NCBI RefSeq assembly: GCF_963675165.1
Contig: NC_087384.1
Location: forward strand, 6,841,682 to 6,905,681
Length of the DNA stretch: 64,000 bases
Reading direction: 5' to 3'
Origin: Halichondria panicea
Taxonomy: Eukaryota; Porifera; Demospongiae; Suberitida; Halichondriidae
Below, one piece after another: positions 27,201 through 39,061 of the stretch. Position 1 is the stretch's first letter. Every line of letters begins with the position of its first letter. Under the pieces are notes generated by a model. The model did not search any database and was not told the DNA's origin. It was given only the letters and a program-made list of their open reading frames with translations. The position numbers and the translations under genes are program-made.

Positions 27201-30200
27201 AGGTAGTCCAGAGCATTAATGAGAGGAACGAAGATCTCTGATAGTGATGCTGGGAGGAGCTTTACACGATAGGACCGCGTGGAGAGCAGCAACTCAAGAT
27301 TACTGTGTGTGTGGGTGTGTGTGTGTGTGTGTGGGGGGGGGGAGTACATTTTGTGTAGTAAAACCTACGTAAATATATACATGAGCGGTCAGTTAACTAT
27401 GCACATGTACTGTACAATAAAGCAACTTGTCTAGCTATAATTATACTTACTGGAAGACATGGTTTTTGAGGTCCTCCAGATTGAGGCCCCGCCCATTCAG
27501 CCCCTCCTCTTTTCCGTACGTCAGTCGAGAGAAAGATGATGACACATTATGACAGAGCTGGTTAGCCACACCCACTCCAATCCCAGGCAGGGGGGCGTGG
27601 CTCAATGCAAACACTTGCTTCCTGTTCTGTGGTGACCCGACAGGAAATAGTGGAACAGACTGCGTGCACTCGGATAGGGGAATAACAAATTCCCCTCTCA
27701 TAGCCAGCCTCGTCTGAACTTCGTGCTTCAAATGCAGAGCAAAGAACAACTTAAGATAAGCAAACATCAGATTATACTTCATAGATTCTTCCGCAACACT
27801 CATATATCCAAGCATGGACGTGGACTCGAGACTCTTCGATATTTTCTCTGCCAGCTGGAGATTGGAATGAGAACACACAGCGCAGTACGTTTCCAACGTC
27901 TGTATGTGGAAGTCCATGAGAGAGTGATACTCTGAAATCTCCAAAATGTCTATCGTTTCTTCTTCTTGTGGTAGACGGAGGATTACAGAAAACGAACGCT
28001 CGCTGTCGGATGATAGACGGAGTTTACCGGATGATGAGGCCACACCCACTGAGTAGCGAGACTTGTACACCATCTGACGTACCCAACGAGATGCCATGTA
28101 CGATTGAACTTTGAACCTTGGAGGACATATCGGCAGTGTAGTAGAGTCAGTGTCGAGGCCAGCTGCTTGTAGGAATGGAGAGAACAGATGCCAGGAGAGG
28201 GGGGCGGAGTCTAGCCGACGGTTAAAGTCAAAATCAATCACATGACTTGTAGTGGGTGTGGTTACGATTGTAGGGAATAGTTTGGTAGAGTGTGGGACGA
28301 GGATGACCTTTTCATTAGTGTGTAGGTCAGAGCCCTGAGGGCATGACACTGAGAACTGTAGCTTGGTAGACGCAAAGTCCAGGACACACACAACACTGTG
28401 GGGGGTAACATGGTTATATAATCACTGTGGGGGGTAACATGGTTATGTAATCACTGTGGGGGTAACATGGTTATGTAATCACTGTGGGGGGTAATGTGGT
28501 TATGTAATCACTGTGGGGGTATCATGGTTATGTAATCACTGTGGGGGTATCATGGTTATGTAATCACTGTGTTACATCTGAAAATGCCCCTCTCTAAGCT
28601 TTCAGAAAATCATAAAATTAACGTTATTGGACCAACAGAACTAAAGTTTTGGCCGTTCAAAGATGCTCTATTTATTTAACGCTGGGCGTAATACACAACA
28701 TGATGTCATGACTCACGTGACAGGATATGGTAGCACTTGTAAGGGCTCCTGGCTATCGAGTAGCTCCGACAGAGACACCATGAACGCTGTAGAATAGTGG
28801 GACACATCCGAGCGTCCAATCAGATCAATCCGTTGCCCGTAATGCATATCAGCTGACTGTGTATCTGAATCAATCTTAAACTGTGACTCAATGTACCGAA
28901 ACTCGGTGGTGGTCCATCCGACAAACACGTGATCTGGATCCTGTCCCGCTGGTACCACGGCAGAGTAACACACCCTCTCACACTCACCCTCACCAATGGG
29001 TGTGGTCTGTGAGAAAGCCACACCCACACACAAGCGCAGACACTCTTGCTTCGGTGGCGTTGAAAAGTCCCAGTCAGTTTGCTGTACGGAAATGATCGAA
29101 TGAGCTGCTTCAGTGTTTGAGATGGCTCTACTCTCGGAGGTGAGGGTGGGGTGGGTGTGGTCAATAACCTCGTATCCTCCGTGGGAGGAATACCAGAGAG
29201 GAAGATTATAGGGTAGGGCAGTAGGAGCACACACAGGTTGGAACCCAGCAGCCGTGTAGTCATGGTGCATGGCGTCCTGGGATCGACCAAAGTTGAACTG
29301 TGCTTTCTCCCCGGCTGACAGAGTAATGGCGGGGATGAAGCCACCAGTAGAGGTCACGTTGGTGAAGCCAATGGTGGACTCAGAGTGGACATCTTGAAGG
29401 AACTCACCATTCAGTGTAAAGGCTGAGGGAGAGAGGGGGAGGGATAGTAATGCATGACTGCACAAGGCTTGTACAGTACAAGCTGTATTCAACTTTGAAT
29501 CTACATGTACAGTGAATGTACCAAGAATTTTCGAAGTGGTGACTATAATTATTGTATTTTCAATCTGCCTCTGTATGTGGCCTAGGAGGTGTGGCCTAGG
29601 AGGTGGTTAGTACCAGACTACGTATACACTCACACATAGTCTTCTGATCAATGTCCAGCAGACAGCCAATCACGTCACCTGCCTTCCAGCGTTGTCCGAA
29701 GCTAACGGAGCCATTATGCCATTTACAGCCCTGCACAGACAGGGGGTGGTCAAACAGTTAATTTATCAATGTCATAAAATTGCGGTTATGGCACAATCAG
29801 TGGCAGAAACAAAATTTTGTACTAAAAACAGTTTTTACCAGGAATCCATCGAAGCCATACGAGTGTTTGTCCACGCCCAGAGCTCTCTCGGCACTGAAAG
29901 TGGGTGTGGCCCAGCCCACCCTCATCATGCCTCCTGTCAACAGCTTCACCTCATAATACCTGCAGCCAATATAAACGCAATTTTGAGAGTTTGATTTTAT
30001 CGCCGCCCCCAATGAAGTGGCTATATGGCTTATTAGAGATGGGCACTAGAGTTGGCTCTGTAACAAGAGAGTTCTGGTGATCCAAATTCAAAAATTTTTT
30101 GATTTTATAAAGCTTAGAAGGAGCTGTTTCAGATGGTATGCTCAATTCTGGAACCGGCTATAATTTTCCATTTTTGGAAAAATACCAAGGTAATTTGTCA

Positions 30201-31108
30201 AAAACAGACACAAAACATTTCAAGACACATCTTAACGAGTTCATTGTAAGCTTTCAGAAAATCATACATTATTGGACAAATGGAACTAAAGTTATGGCCG
30301 TTCAAAGATGCTTCATTTAACGCTGGATATAGTATGATTAGTATGAATGCATGCAGTGCAAAATAATAGAGAGGTCTGATTGGTTGATTGATCACCATTT
30401 CCCTGATCGGAGGGTGTAGCAAGTCTGTCCTCTGAAGGTCCTTGTTCGGGCGTGGGAGTCTGAGAACTCTCTTGTCAGCTGGCGAATGTCTGAGGTGTTG
30501 TCAGTGGGCGGGGCTATGATACAGCCCAGGGCCATGATGGTACGAATGGACTCTAAAGCTGTATCCTCGTTAGATTTCCGAGAGACTTGGTCCAGTTTAG
30601 AGTAAGGCACGAGGAGACTGTTTTTTTTGCAGTTTTTGTCCTATTTCAAGGGGAAAAAGTATGAAATTAGTCTACAAACTCATGTTATTTCCCGCCCACG
30701 CACACACATCTCCCACTACTCACACACACTACTCACAGTGGCAGCTCCGAAGGTCCACCCCTCACTGATCTTCCCCACCGCCCACACGTTGTGAGCATTC
30801 TCCGCCAACTTTTCCACCAGTCCACTCAAGCACTTGGGCACACTCACATCGGCAAGGTTCAAAGGTCGAGGTATGTAACCATTAGACATTTGATACTTGT
30901 CCGGGGGCAATACCATATATGGTAGTTCCTTATCTGAGTCATCTAGAGTGCTGATCTGGTAACCAAGGGCGATGAGTGTGGAGAGCGTTGCTAGGCCCAT
31001 GTCATAATCGTACTGTCTGTCTCTTTCAGTGAGGTCATTGAACGCCTTTAGACTAGGGTTGTGTTTGAGCTGGTCGCTACGGGTCTGTTGTCAAGGTAAC
31101 AGAGAGGT

Positions 31109-31142
<34 letters not shown>

Positions 31143-34100
31143 ACAATGTATGCATGTAATATAATATGTCACACAGATACGACTGGCAACAGCTCACCTC
31201 GGCATAAGTGTAGCCAGCCTCTATCTTATTCTTAGCCCAGACCTCATGTATATTTTCCGCCAGCCTGTCCTTGAGACCACACCTCAATAGGGGGTCTGGT
31301 AACGAGACCCCTGAAGTAACGATGGGGGCCGGCACAAATGCCTCGTAATCAGCCAATATCATAGGCCCCCTCACGATTAGATCGTTGGACACACCCAGAC
31401 ACCGGAAGGGGATTAGTCGTACGTCCATTGTCGGATCAATGGCATCCAGGAGAGGTGTGTAGGTAGTGGGCGGGGTATAGGAGAGGGGACCATGGATACC
31501 ACCCAGTGAGATCACAGCACTACATTGTGTGTGTGGGGAGGGGTAGCATATTTGAACAGCCATAACTTTAGTTCCGTTGGTCCAATAACGTTAATTTTAT
31601 GATTTCTGAAAACTTACAATGAGCTCGTTAAAATGGCATCTTAAAATCAAAAATCTATTTTGGGCCAGTTTTTGATAAAATACCATGGGCTATATATATA
31701 GCCCATGGTATTTTTCCGAAAATGAGAAATTATGGCCCGTTCCAAATTTGAGAATTGAGCATACCATCTGAATGGGCTACTTCTAAGCTTTCAGAAAATT
31801 ATAAAATCGTTGAAATTGGACCATCAGAACTCTAGTTACAGAGCCAACTCTAATACTCAGAATGTACTTACCTGATGCCAGCAGAGAAGCTAATGGCCGG
31901 AGTGATGAGGTCTGTGCCATGTCCGAACACCACCTCCCCTCTCACTCTGGTCCCGTTCACTGTATACCATGCCACGCCCCCCTCTAGGTCCAAGCAACAG
32001 CCAATCACATCGCCGACGCCAAATGATGTGGTGGTGGTCTTATCTTGTGTGGCTTCATCAGCGATGGAACACGATTGTCGAACAAGCCGCCTCGTAGTGG
32101 GCGGGGCTAGCGAGTGACCTCCGACCCAATAGTTACGTCCATCGAATCCAATCGAGAATACGTCATCGCCCACCCCCCCTTCCGTAGTGCCACACCCACT
32201 ACTGGAGGGGTGTGGCTGGAAGTAGTGAGGGTGTGCCCAACCTACTCGGAAATGTGACTCGTTGATTGTAGCCTCGGGCAATAGTTGTGTTAGCTGCACC
32301 TCGTAATACCACTTGCTGTATAGAGCACTGTTGTCCCTGGAGCCCACATACACCGTGGGATGGACACTGTGGGGGGTGGGGTGGATCACATGAGCTAGTA
32401 GTACGGGGGTGGGGATCACATGAGTATGGGGGGGCATTGAAAAGTATACAGTGTACAAGATTTATACAATTCTTGTAATACGTACATGTACTAGTATTAG
32501 TAGATATACTAAAGGTATAACTTATTGAAAGCTATACATAATTATAACGTAGATCACATGACTAGTCAATGACCTATGAACCCTGACCTGTGAACCCTAT
32601 CCTTGAGGGAGGTGTGCAGCAGTAGGTCTTTACAGGCGAGGAGATGCTTGAAGATGTGTCTCTGCTTGTCTCTCATGGCAACCCCACGACACACACACAG
32701 CGAGGAGAGCAGTCGCATCACCTGATCAGTGTACATGTATACCGTATTACTAGAATGTTTTGCGGGCATCAAACATAAGCAAACTTTGCGAGGGTTGATA
32801 AATTCGCAACAAATAAAATCACAAAACCTAAACTAGTACTAGTAAATACACACGATCCTTGCCAGAACGCAATAGTTAGATCTCAAAGGGTCAAATTTTC
32901 TGCTGATTTGGCGAGTTATATGTACTTGCAAGTTAGTACCACACACGTTGTCCCTCACCTTAGCATCTCTTCCGTTGCTATGCAACAGCTTGACGATACA
33001 GCCAATGTCCCTCTGAGATATGATATGCAGTACTTCAGGAGAGTCAGTGATAAGGCACTGAATCACATCAAGGACATGGTGTGACTGGGAGGGACAGGAC
33101 AGCTGGTCCATGAACACTCGTAGCCAACGCTGGGTGGCAAACTCTCGGCAGTTGTCGTGGTTACCACGTATCATGGCAGCTACAGCAGCATAACACACGA
33201 GTATTAACAGGGTACATGATTGTGCCAGCTTATAATGTGCTAGCTTATAATGAATAGCTTCACTCTTTATTACGTAGCATATGCAGAATAATGCTGTTGC
33301 ATTGAAAGTGGTTCGTGTGGTGAGGCCATTGATTGTCTCAAACACTGGCTTCATTAGGGGAATACTGATACATACACATAGAATAATAGTGTTGTGATGT
33401 ACAGCAAAGGCAATATTGATTGTGCTCTAGAGGGGCAAACATTGGATGGTTGTTGGAGGACTACCACTCACCCAAGAGCTGGTATAACAGACTGGTGACT
33501 TTGCTGTCAGCTCTAGCCTTGGCCATCTCCACAATGACTGACAGTGTGTATTGCAGTGCTCCTTGCTTCTTGAAGAGTCCCTGTCTTTGTCTCAACACGG
33601 CCACCTCTCTCTGGTAGTCCTCGTGAGATAGCTCTGCTTTAGAGGGGCTCTTGAAATAGTAGAGTAGCTGTGTGAGGACCTCGGCTAGCTCCATCTCCAG
33701 GTGGGGGCTCTTCACACGTGAGCTGCTCATTATCACACTATGTGGGGGGTACAAGCGTGAGTATGAACACTCTGTGTGGGGGGTACAGGTATGGTATAGT
33801 TGAACTTGATTATAATTACAGCGCCACTCTTAATCATAAGATTGTATCACCACACATTTTTTGGAGGGCAAATTTTTTCTGGTCACTGTAATTTACATCA
33901 ACTACAATAATTATGTCAAAGGCAGTGTCCTAATAAAAACTTCTGTTACTTGTGTATAAAGAGTCTCATGTGCCCGTGTGCCCGCTCTACAATGGTGGCA
34001 GCACCCTCCTCTTCCTCCGAGGCCCTCGTCACAGTGAAGGCAAACATCCTGCTCAGCTCACACCCCAGTAGAGCAGCACCATGACACCCGCTACTAGCCG

Positions 34101-37041
34101 ACCCTGGTCGTCGCTCCGACACAGAGCAGCCCACCACCCTCCGAGTGCTAATGTGCGTTAAATAGACCTCCGAGTCTCCAAAACAGACCTTTGGTATACC
34201 CATATTGTCAACAGTGGGACGAGACCACACCCCATGTAACGATGATGGCTGGAACTGAAAGGGTTAAATTTAGTATGATAAAAATTTAAATTATTAGCAT
34301 ACTCACTGTTGTCTTGGAGAAGCAGAATGCAGTGAGGTCCCTCTCTGCCTCCAAGGGGTCCACTAAACACACAGACCATTGCTGCTTACAATGTCCCTTG
34401 CCAGAGCTCTTCTTCACGCCCACACCACTACCCTCACGAGACAGTCTCTCCGCCCCCTCACGCCTTACACCCCAACTATTGCTCCGAGCTACACCGCCCA
34501 CACCACTGCTGCCCTCAAACATATCTGTGCCGCGTGTCTTGACAGCGAGGTATTTGCCCGTAACTAAGTGCTTAAGTCTGAATGGCTGACCCCAGCTGGT
34601 GAATCCTCCACCAAACCTGCACAGAGAAGTCAATATAACCAATATAAATAAACGGTTCCTTTGTAAGGCCATTACTTAATTTTAGTCTAGAGCAATCAAT
34701 TCCAATATCAACAAGTTAGTTCTGTAGCTCTTAGAGAGCTCTATCATGTACATGGCATATTTACTGAAAACCATTAAAACCTTTTGTCAGATTTGTTCAA
34801 GGTCTTCTAGTTTGATTGGTATGCAGAGTTATAAGGCTACATACACACACATAGAATGAGGAGGACTTACTTCATCTGAAAGAGCTCCACTCTCCAGAGG
34901 GAACGAAGGTGACTCTTGTCCTCCAGGGCCTCGTAGCGAACATCACTGTGTGTGTGGTGTGGGTGTGTGTGGTGTGGGTGGTGTGTGTGTATGGGGTAAC
35001 GGTTAATAAAGATATTGGAATAAGTGTAATCCTTGAGTAAGAATTGCCTAGAGTTAATTGCGATATTAATGTAGAATAACAGTTTTTCATTGCACAGTAA
35101 ATGTTGGTTCTAAGAATGAATTGCTAGTTGTTGTGAGTGTGTCTGATTGTACTCACGCTTTGGTAGGTACGGGTAGCTTGACACTGAGGTCACAGTCTCG
35201 TGCCCCCACCGTCAAACACGCCTTGTTCTTGTTACGATGTACCAGTCTCAGTACGTCACCACCATTGACATAACCAACAGCAGCCTCTTTAGCACTACCA
35301 GAGGAGATGATGTGGAGACTCCACACACACTGGTGGAAGGACGCGTGGACTAGCGGCAACTGTAGGGGGGGGGGGATGGTGTGGTTACAATGCTTGCGTG
35401 CACAGTGGAAATTAATATATCTGCTCGATGAAGTACAGTGGAGGGACTCGAAATATCTTTCATGTGTACGTTGGTGTTTAACTAACCTTCTTGGCAAATG
35501 GATCGATGTCGGTACTATGGAAGAATGATGTTTCAGCACTCTAGATAGAAAACAATAACAATAACACAGGTAAGCTTACAATAAAGATTATGATAATTAA
35601 GCTATAGATCATAATAGAAACAACAAAGCATAGTTAACACCTTACAAGAATGACTACATTTACTTTCTGTCCTACTAGTATATAATGATAAAGCCATAGA
35701 TCATGATAAGAACACTGTCTGTACTTGTACAATGACATTGTTGCTGCACTAGTTATGAGCTCACCAAGTATCTCTCATTGGAGACACTGACAAGAAATAT
35801 GTCGTCACCCGCTCTGACCTGTGTGTTAGTTGCCATGACAATACATCAGTTAGAAAGACATAATAATTGCTATACATCATTTGTATGCCTTCATTCAGTT
35901 TCAAAAGCCCACTTCAAAACTATTGTTGAAGCCTTGGCAACATAGTGAGAATACCTAGAAGTGTCAAAGTTTGACAAATTGGACAACATGATACATATAT
36001 ACTTATGTATCGGGTTGCCAATAGTAACGAGAGCAGCCTGACCTTCTCTCCCTCAGAGCGCTGGCTAGAGGACGGATGAACAGTGAACCATTCGCTCTCA
36101 CTCAGTGACCCTGTGTGTGTACCAGCAGGACAAGGCATAAGAGTACAACAATATAAATACACTGGTGGTTAGAAGTGTTATAACAAAGATTGTTTGTAAC
36201 TTGCATAACTCTACATTTTCATTGACACTGCCTGATAACAGATAACACTTCCTCATAGATGACATGCAGAAGCTAATTACATGATCTCCATTACTACACA
36301 CTGTATACATAGTACTAGCCCTCACCTTCTCCACGTCTTGTGAAGCCAATATCATAGGCCATCTTATCGTTACCAGGTGAGGTAGTGAGGCAGCTGAGGA
36401 GCCTCTTGGCAGGGACATGTCTCAACAGCACAGCATGGCCGTACATCAAGATCTTACGACTGCCTCCCCTCTACATCAAAGAAAAAAATCCATTAACTAA
36501 TTAACTGTCATATAAACTCAAGTCATTTAATACAATAATAATAATAATAATTGGAAATGTAGACGCAGCTATGTTAAGCACACCTTTTCTTTGCTCATGC
36601 CGTGCGTGTACATGGCATGGACGGACATGGCGTCCTCTAGTTGAAACATGCATCGCCACAGCTCACACGATTCCTGCACAAACACACACACACTGGGTAT
36701 GTACACAACACCTCAGAGGAGCACTTCAGTGGCTTGCCTGGTTTTGAGGCTCTGGTATGAGGTGACACAGCTGGGAGCCGAATCCCTTGGCAGCTAGGTA
36801 GCCACGTCTCATAGAGTCTCCACCAGTACAGGACAGACAGATGACATCTTCCTGTTATCAGTGTGTGTTATGGATGGATGGATGCATGGATAATTAGATT
36901 AGTGATTTTCCATGCCATGCCATGTGGTTGCTCATTTATGCACGCTGCGCTTGCAATCCTCGCACATACAGTTCTGATGAATGATATATCCGCTTCTTCA
37001 GAGTATCCTCCATCAAGACTGCCGTTCCCTGTGTCTTGCAT
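8148..37041 (-). CDS. RYR: Ryanodine receptor, apparently complete
   Basis: A gene of about 29 kb with dozens of small exons encodes a full ryanodine receptor, the tetrameric calcium-release channel of the endoplasmic reticulum. The first coding exon (36970-37041) gives [20 protein letters not shown], then FIRT joined to EDVICLSC, matching the family opening FLRTDDEV. The last exon (8148-8339) gives SYVWEMY and [11 protein letters not shown] before a TAG stop. Between them every family block is found in order, described in separate entries. Identity is high in places: RIH-associated exon 13340-13835 contains [12 protein letters not shown] and [16 protein letters not shown]. The IP3 receptor alternative is excluded by three SPRY domains, RyR repeats and the C-terminus. 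A TTTATT at 8013-8018 (AATAAA on this strand) may be the polyadenylation signal. I did not sum all exons; vertebrate RyRs have about 5,000 residues. Confidence 0.96.
12005..12413 (-). other. RYR: RyR paired EF-hands, both with canonical loops
   Basis: The exon 12334-12413 encodes [12 protein letters not shown] (bases 12372-12407) and the exon 12005-12185 encodes [12 protein letters not shown] (bases 12119-12154). Both fit the twelve-residue calcium loop: Asp 1, Asn 3, Asp 5, Gly 6, a hydrophobic residue at 8 and Glu 12. In vertebrate RyR1 the corresponding loops lack several of these ligands. The pair is followed by [19 protein letters not shown], as in other RyRs. Direct calcium binding is therefore likely here. 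Confidence 0.93.
12490..12715. repeat. Palindromic intronic repeat, diverged copy
   Basis: Left arm CTCCGTAACTAAGTTCTGG to TCTGATAGCTTAGAAG; right arm CTGTAAGCTATCAAAAATTA to GTAAAGTTATGGCCGTTCAA. The arms are imperfect reverse complements. It lies in a RyR intron between EF-hand 1 and the next upstream exon. Confidence 0.7.
13099..13290. mobile_element. Diverged MITE-like element
   Basis: It opens with TATAGCGGGCAATTTTCGTA, related to the terminal sequence of the 3440-3650 element, and contains inverted segments such as CGAAAATT on both sides. The right end is decayed, so borders are approximate. It lies in a RyR intron. Confidence 0.45.
15178..15292. repeat. CA dinucleotide tract in a RyR intron
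   Basis: An almost uninterrupted CA run with a few CCA, ATA and TCA changes. It reads GT on the coding strand and begins directly at a 5' splice site region of a core-solenoid intron. Confidence 0.9.
17835..18128. mobile_element. Inverted-repeat element containing 65-bp tandem repeats
   Basis: The ends are GTACAGTAAGCCTGCC at the left and GGACAGGCTTCACTGTAC at the right, which are reverse complements with few changes. Inside, a 65-bp unit (CCACCCTCTATAATACAGCC and onward) starts at 17876, 17941, 18006 and 18071, almost without change. The layout suggests a non-autonomous DNA transposon whose interior expanded in tandem. It lies in a RyR intron. Confidence 0.75.
18776..21866. repeat. 45-bp satellite array, about 68 copies, inside a RyR intron
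   Basis: The unit is 45 bp, for example CTACAGTGTACACAGTGGGA followed by CCACACTATAGGCTCTGTAC and ACTAG. Copies are nearly identical; the main variable sites are GTGTACAC versus GTGCACAC and TATAGG versus TATGGG. A shorter variant with GGCTTTGCCACTAG appears only in the right part (about 21,280-21,740). Each unit junction holds GTACACT and AGTGTAC as a seven-base inverted repeat around AGCTAC. Since 45 is a multiple of three, frames stay open and repeat a 15-residue motif, but there is no evidence this is coding. The array separates two exons of RyR repeat 3. Confidence 0.97.
22205..22400. repeat. Dispersed intronic repeat, second family
   Basis: The text AACTAAGAGATGCATTCTGT and AGCTCTTGACAAGGCCTATC recurs with changes at 8438-8515 and, more weakly, at 34,690-34,760. 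It has no coding capacity. It shares a 'sees tissue-like' flank CATAACT with the palindromic family, so it may be a distant subfamily. Confidence 0.5.
23140..23265. repeat. 40-bp tandem repeat, about three copies
   Basis: CATACTCACAATGACCCCAC followed by CCCCTCATGGCCACCCCC repeats with a period of about 40 bp in a RyR intron, next to a 3' exon border. Confidence 0.8.
23692..23993. repeat. Palindromic intronic repeat, full copy
   Basis: Left arm AGCCATAACTTGAGTACAGT to GAAAGCTTAGAAAGATACC; right arm GGTCTCTTTCTAAGCTTTC to GAATTCAAGTTATGGCAG. Centre CCATGGGCTATAATCCATGG. Very similar to the copies at 4,143 and 48,182. Confidence 0.85.
25112..25278. mobile_element. MITE-like element, relative of the 3440 copy
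   Basis: Starts ATCGTATAGCGGGTATATTT and ends AAAGTTTATATCCGCTATG, an imperfect terminal inverted repeat. No reading frame. In a RyR intron. Confidence 0.65.
28393..28570. repeat. Tandem repeat of about 29 bp, six copies
   Basis: The unit CACTGTGGGGGGTAACATGG plus TTATGTAAT is repeated six times with variation in the G run. It lies just upstream of a half copy of the palindromic family (28,580-28,675) in a RyR intron. Confidence 0.85.
30043..30330. repeat. Palindromic intronic repeat, diverged full copy
   Basis: Left part GTTCTGGTGATCCAAATTCA and AAGCTTAGAAGGAGC; right part GTAAGCTTTCAGAAAATCAT and GGAACTAAAGTTATGGCCG. Same subfamily as 12,490 and 31,555. Confidence 0.75.
31555..31858. repeat. 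Palindromic intronic repeat, full copy
   Basis: Left arm CAGCCATAACTTTAGTTCCG; right arm ending CAGAACTCTAGTTACAGAGC. The centre CCATGGGCTATATATATAGC then CCATGG is a perfect palindrome. Lies between RyR repeat 1 and SPRY1 exons. Confidence 0.8.
32586..37041 (-). other. RYR: RyR N-terminal region: beta-trefoil, MIR and first RIH
   Basis: Coding exons run 36970-37041, 36738-36851, 36584-36673, about 36327-36472, 36043-36109, 35765-35818, 35486-35542, about 35156-35360, 34872-34946, about 34306-34618, 33950-34256, 33461-33738, 32960-33183 and 32590-32720. Recognisable pieces are [36 protein letters not shown] (almost identical to vertebrate RyR), [17 protein letters not shown] and [17 protein letters not shown] for the trefoil and MIR repeats. 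[13 protein letters not shown] and [13 protein letters not shown] mark the RIH solenoid. In vertebrates this region binds regulators and carries many disease mutations. The intron after 36738 starts with GC rather than GT. Confidence 0.93.
32737..32850. mobile_element. Short dispersed element, copy 1
   Basis: TATTACTAGAATGTTTTGCG, then CATCAAACATA, TTCGCAACAA and CTAAACTAGTACTAGTA. A matching copy lies at 55,493-55,605. The ends form a loose inverted repeat around ACTAG. No coding capacity. Confidence 0.65.
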
Positions 37042-37824
<783 letters not shown>

Positions 37825-37853
37825 ATCTTCACCATTTGAACTCTCAAACAAAC

Positions 37854-37869
37854 GGCTTTTCTAAAAGCC
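37854..37869 (+). terminator. Histone mRNA 3' stem-loop
   Basis: GGCTTTTCTAAAAGCC forms a six-base stem with a four-base loop, 30 bases after the H3 stop, and is followed by ACCACA. It fits the conserved histone 3'-end processing hairpin bound by SLBP. A purine-rich AAAAGAAT at about 37,881 may be the downstream U7 element. Confidence 0.95.
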
Positions 37870-38024
37870 ACCACATTGCCTAAAAGAATCACTTTCCATT
37901 TATTATCAATGCCATTACATTTGTATTTTTAATACACGAACTTTCCTTTTTTATATGTATGAAAATTAATGGGGAGGGGTGTGCTTCTAATTAAAGCACA
38001 TTTGTTAACTTATTAACTTGTATA

Positions 38025-38824
38025 ATGGCTACTCCACATCATAGTCCCCTAGCTGGAGGAATGAAATCTCATTCAGACTTTGATCATGAGATGCATGTTC
38101 TATTACTGAGTAAGTCCAGAGTGAAGTCTTCACTAGGTACTTCAACATTGCTTGCTGGGTTTGCTTTGGTGAGTGGATGCTATAGTGTAGTGCAAGTGTA
38201 CACATTCATTTTATGGGGTATTGCTGCATAATAATTTTAGATATCACACCTAAATTTTAATGTATAAAACTGACTGAAGTTTTTATTGTACAGGTTGCTA
38301 TGGTTGAAGTGGAGCTAAACAACGATACTCCAACTGCCATCCTCATCCCCTTCACAATGATCACTGCCCTACTCATATTTGTACACCTCTTTTCTCTTGT
38401 TATTGCTACTCGCTTGCTACCAGAATTGGAAGCAGCTATTCATCAACCTCAGTTTTTATTCTCTTCGTCCATTGCCCGAGGGCACACATGGCCAGTACAG
38501 TTGGTGTGGTACCTGTCTAACATTGTGGGCATTCTGTTGTTTCTGTTGGAGTTGGTATTTGTAGCATTTGTCAAATTCTTCCCTCATCAAAACACACAAC
38601 CTGATCGCTACTGGATTGGAATTGCAACGCTAGCCGTCGTCCTTGTTCTATCACTGATAGCTGCACCCTTCATTGTGGTTTTCTTCAGATCTGTATCAAA
38701 GAAGAAGATACAGCTAATGGAGGCAAGATTGGAGAGCGGAAAAGCCATGGTAGACAATCTCAATCAAAATAATCCACTAGTGACTAGAGACATTTCTTTT
38801 GCTTATGGTCACACTGAAGTCTAA
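38025..38824 (+). CDS. ORAI: Orai calcium release-activated calcium channel
   Basis: Two exons, 38025-38168 and 38294-38824, join in frame (224 residues). The junction falls between LLAGFAL and VAMVEVEL, the pore helix. The selectivity glutamate (human E106) is kept, as are the hydrophobic gate residues corresponding to V102 and F99 and the TM3 glutamate in LLFLLELVFVAFVKFF. Four membrane segments follow the family layout, and the C-terminus has a helical stretch (KKKIQLMEARLESGKAM) where STIM binds in animals. The basic residue corresponding to human R91 is Gly here. Orai forms hexamers in the plasma membrane and admits Ca2+ when ER stores empty; no STIM gene is in the window. It starts about 1 kb from the RyR start codon, on the other side of H3. 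Confidence 0.96.
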
Positions 38825-39061
38825 GATTTAGTCATGTTCATGTATATTAATAACATTCATACGCTCCCGTACATAGCCATAGATTTTATGCTGTGTACGT
38901 ACGTGGTATAGTTATAAAGTAAAGAAATGATCATGCTTTTTTTATCTCATTTTGTGGGTTTTTTGGTGTAAAAAAGACACATGACATGTACATTTAGATG
39001 ATAATGTTGCCTAGTGATCAACTGTTTGCTGATGCATGCATAAAGCGGCAGCAGAGAAAGG

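Larger units (their letters stand above)
23270..28400 (-). other. RYR: RyR junctional/bridging solenoid with second RIH
   Basis: Large exons at 27447-28390, about 27110-27310, 26085-26740, 25330-25440, about 24780-25070, 24056-24668 and 23271-23655 encode the helical solenoid. Matches to vertebrate RyR include [76 protein letters not shown] and [12 protein letters not shown]. The region links the N-terminal and clamp parts to the core solenoid. Introns carry a palindromic repeat (23692-23993), a MITE-like element (25112-25278) and short tandem repeats. Confidence 0.92.
28713..32375 (-). other. RYR: RyR SPRY1, RyR repeats 1-2, SPRY2 and SPRY3
   Basis: SPRY1 lies in the exon ending near 31872-32370 ([47 protein letters not shown]). 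RyR repeat 1 lies at about 31198-31530 ([20 protein letters not shown]) and repeat 2 at about 30733-31090 ([39 protein letters not shown]). SPRY2 is split over about 30400-30655, 29838-29965, 29640-29730 and 28713-29430 ([38 protein letters not shown]), and SPRY3 follows in 28713-29430. The same order of domains occurs in vertebrate RyRs, where they form the outer clamp of the channel. Two palindromic repeats (30043-30330 and 31555-31858) sit in the introns. Confidence 0.93.

Noticed and set aside
8148-37041. IP3 receptor instead of ryanodine receptor
   Set aside because: Three SPRY domains, four RyR repeats, the SQRSEGEKV motif and the [11 protein letters not shown] end are RyR features. Only the filter and C-terminal domain have IP3R-like residues.
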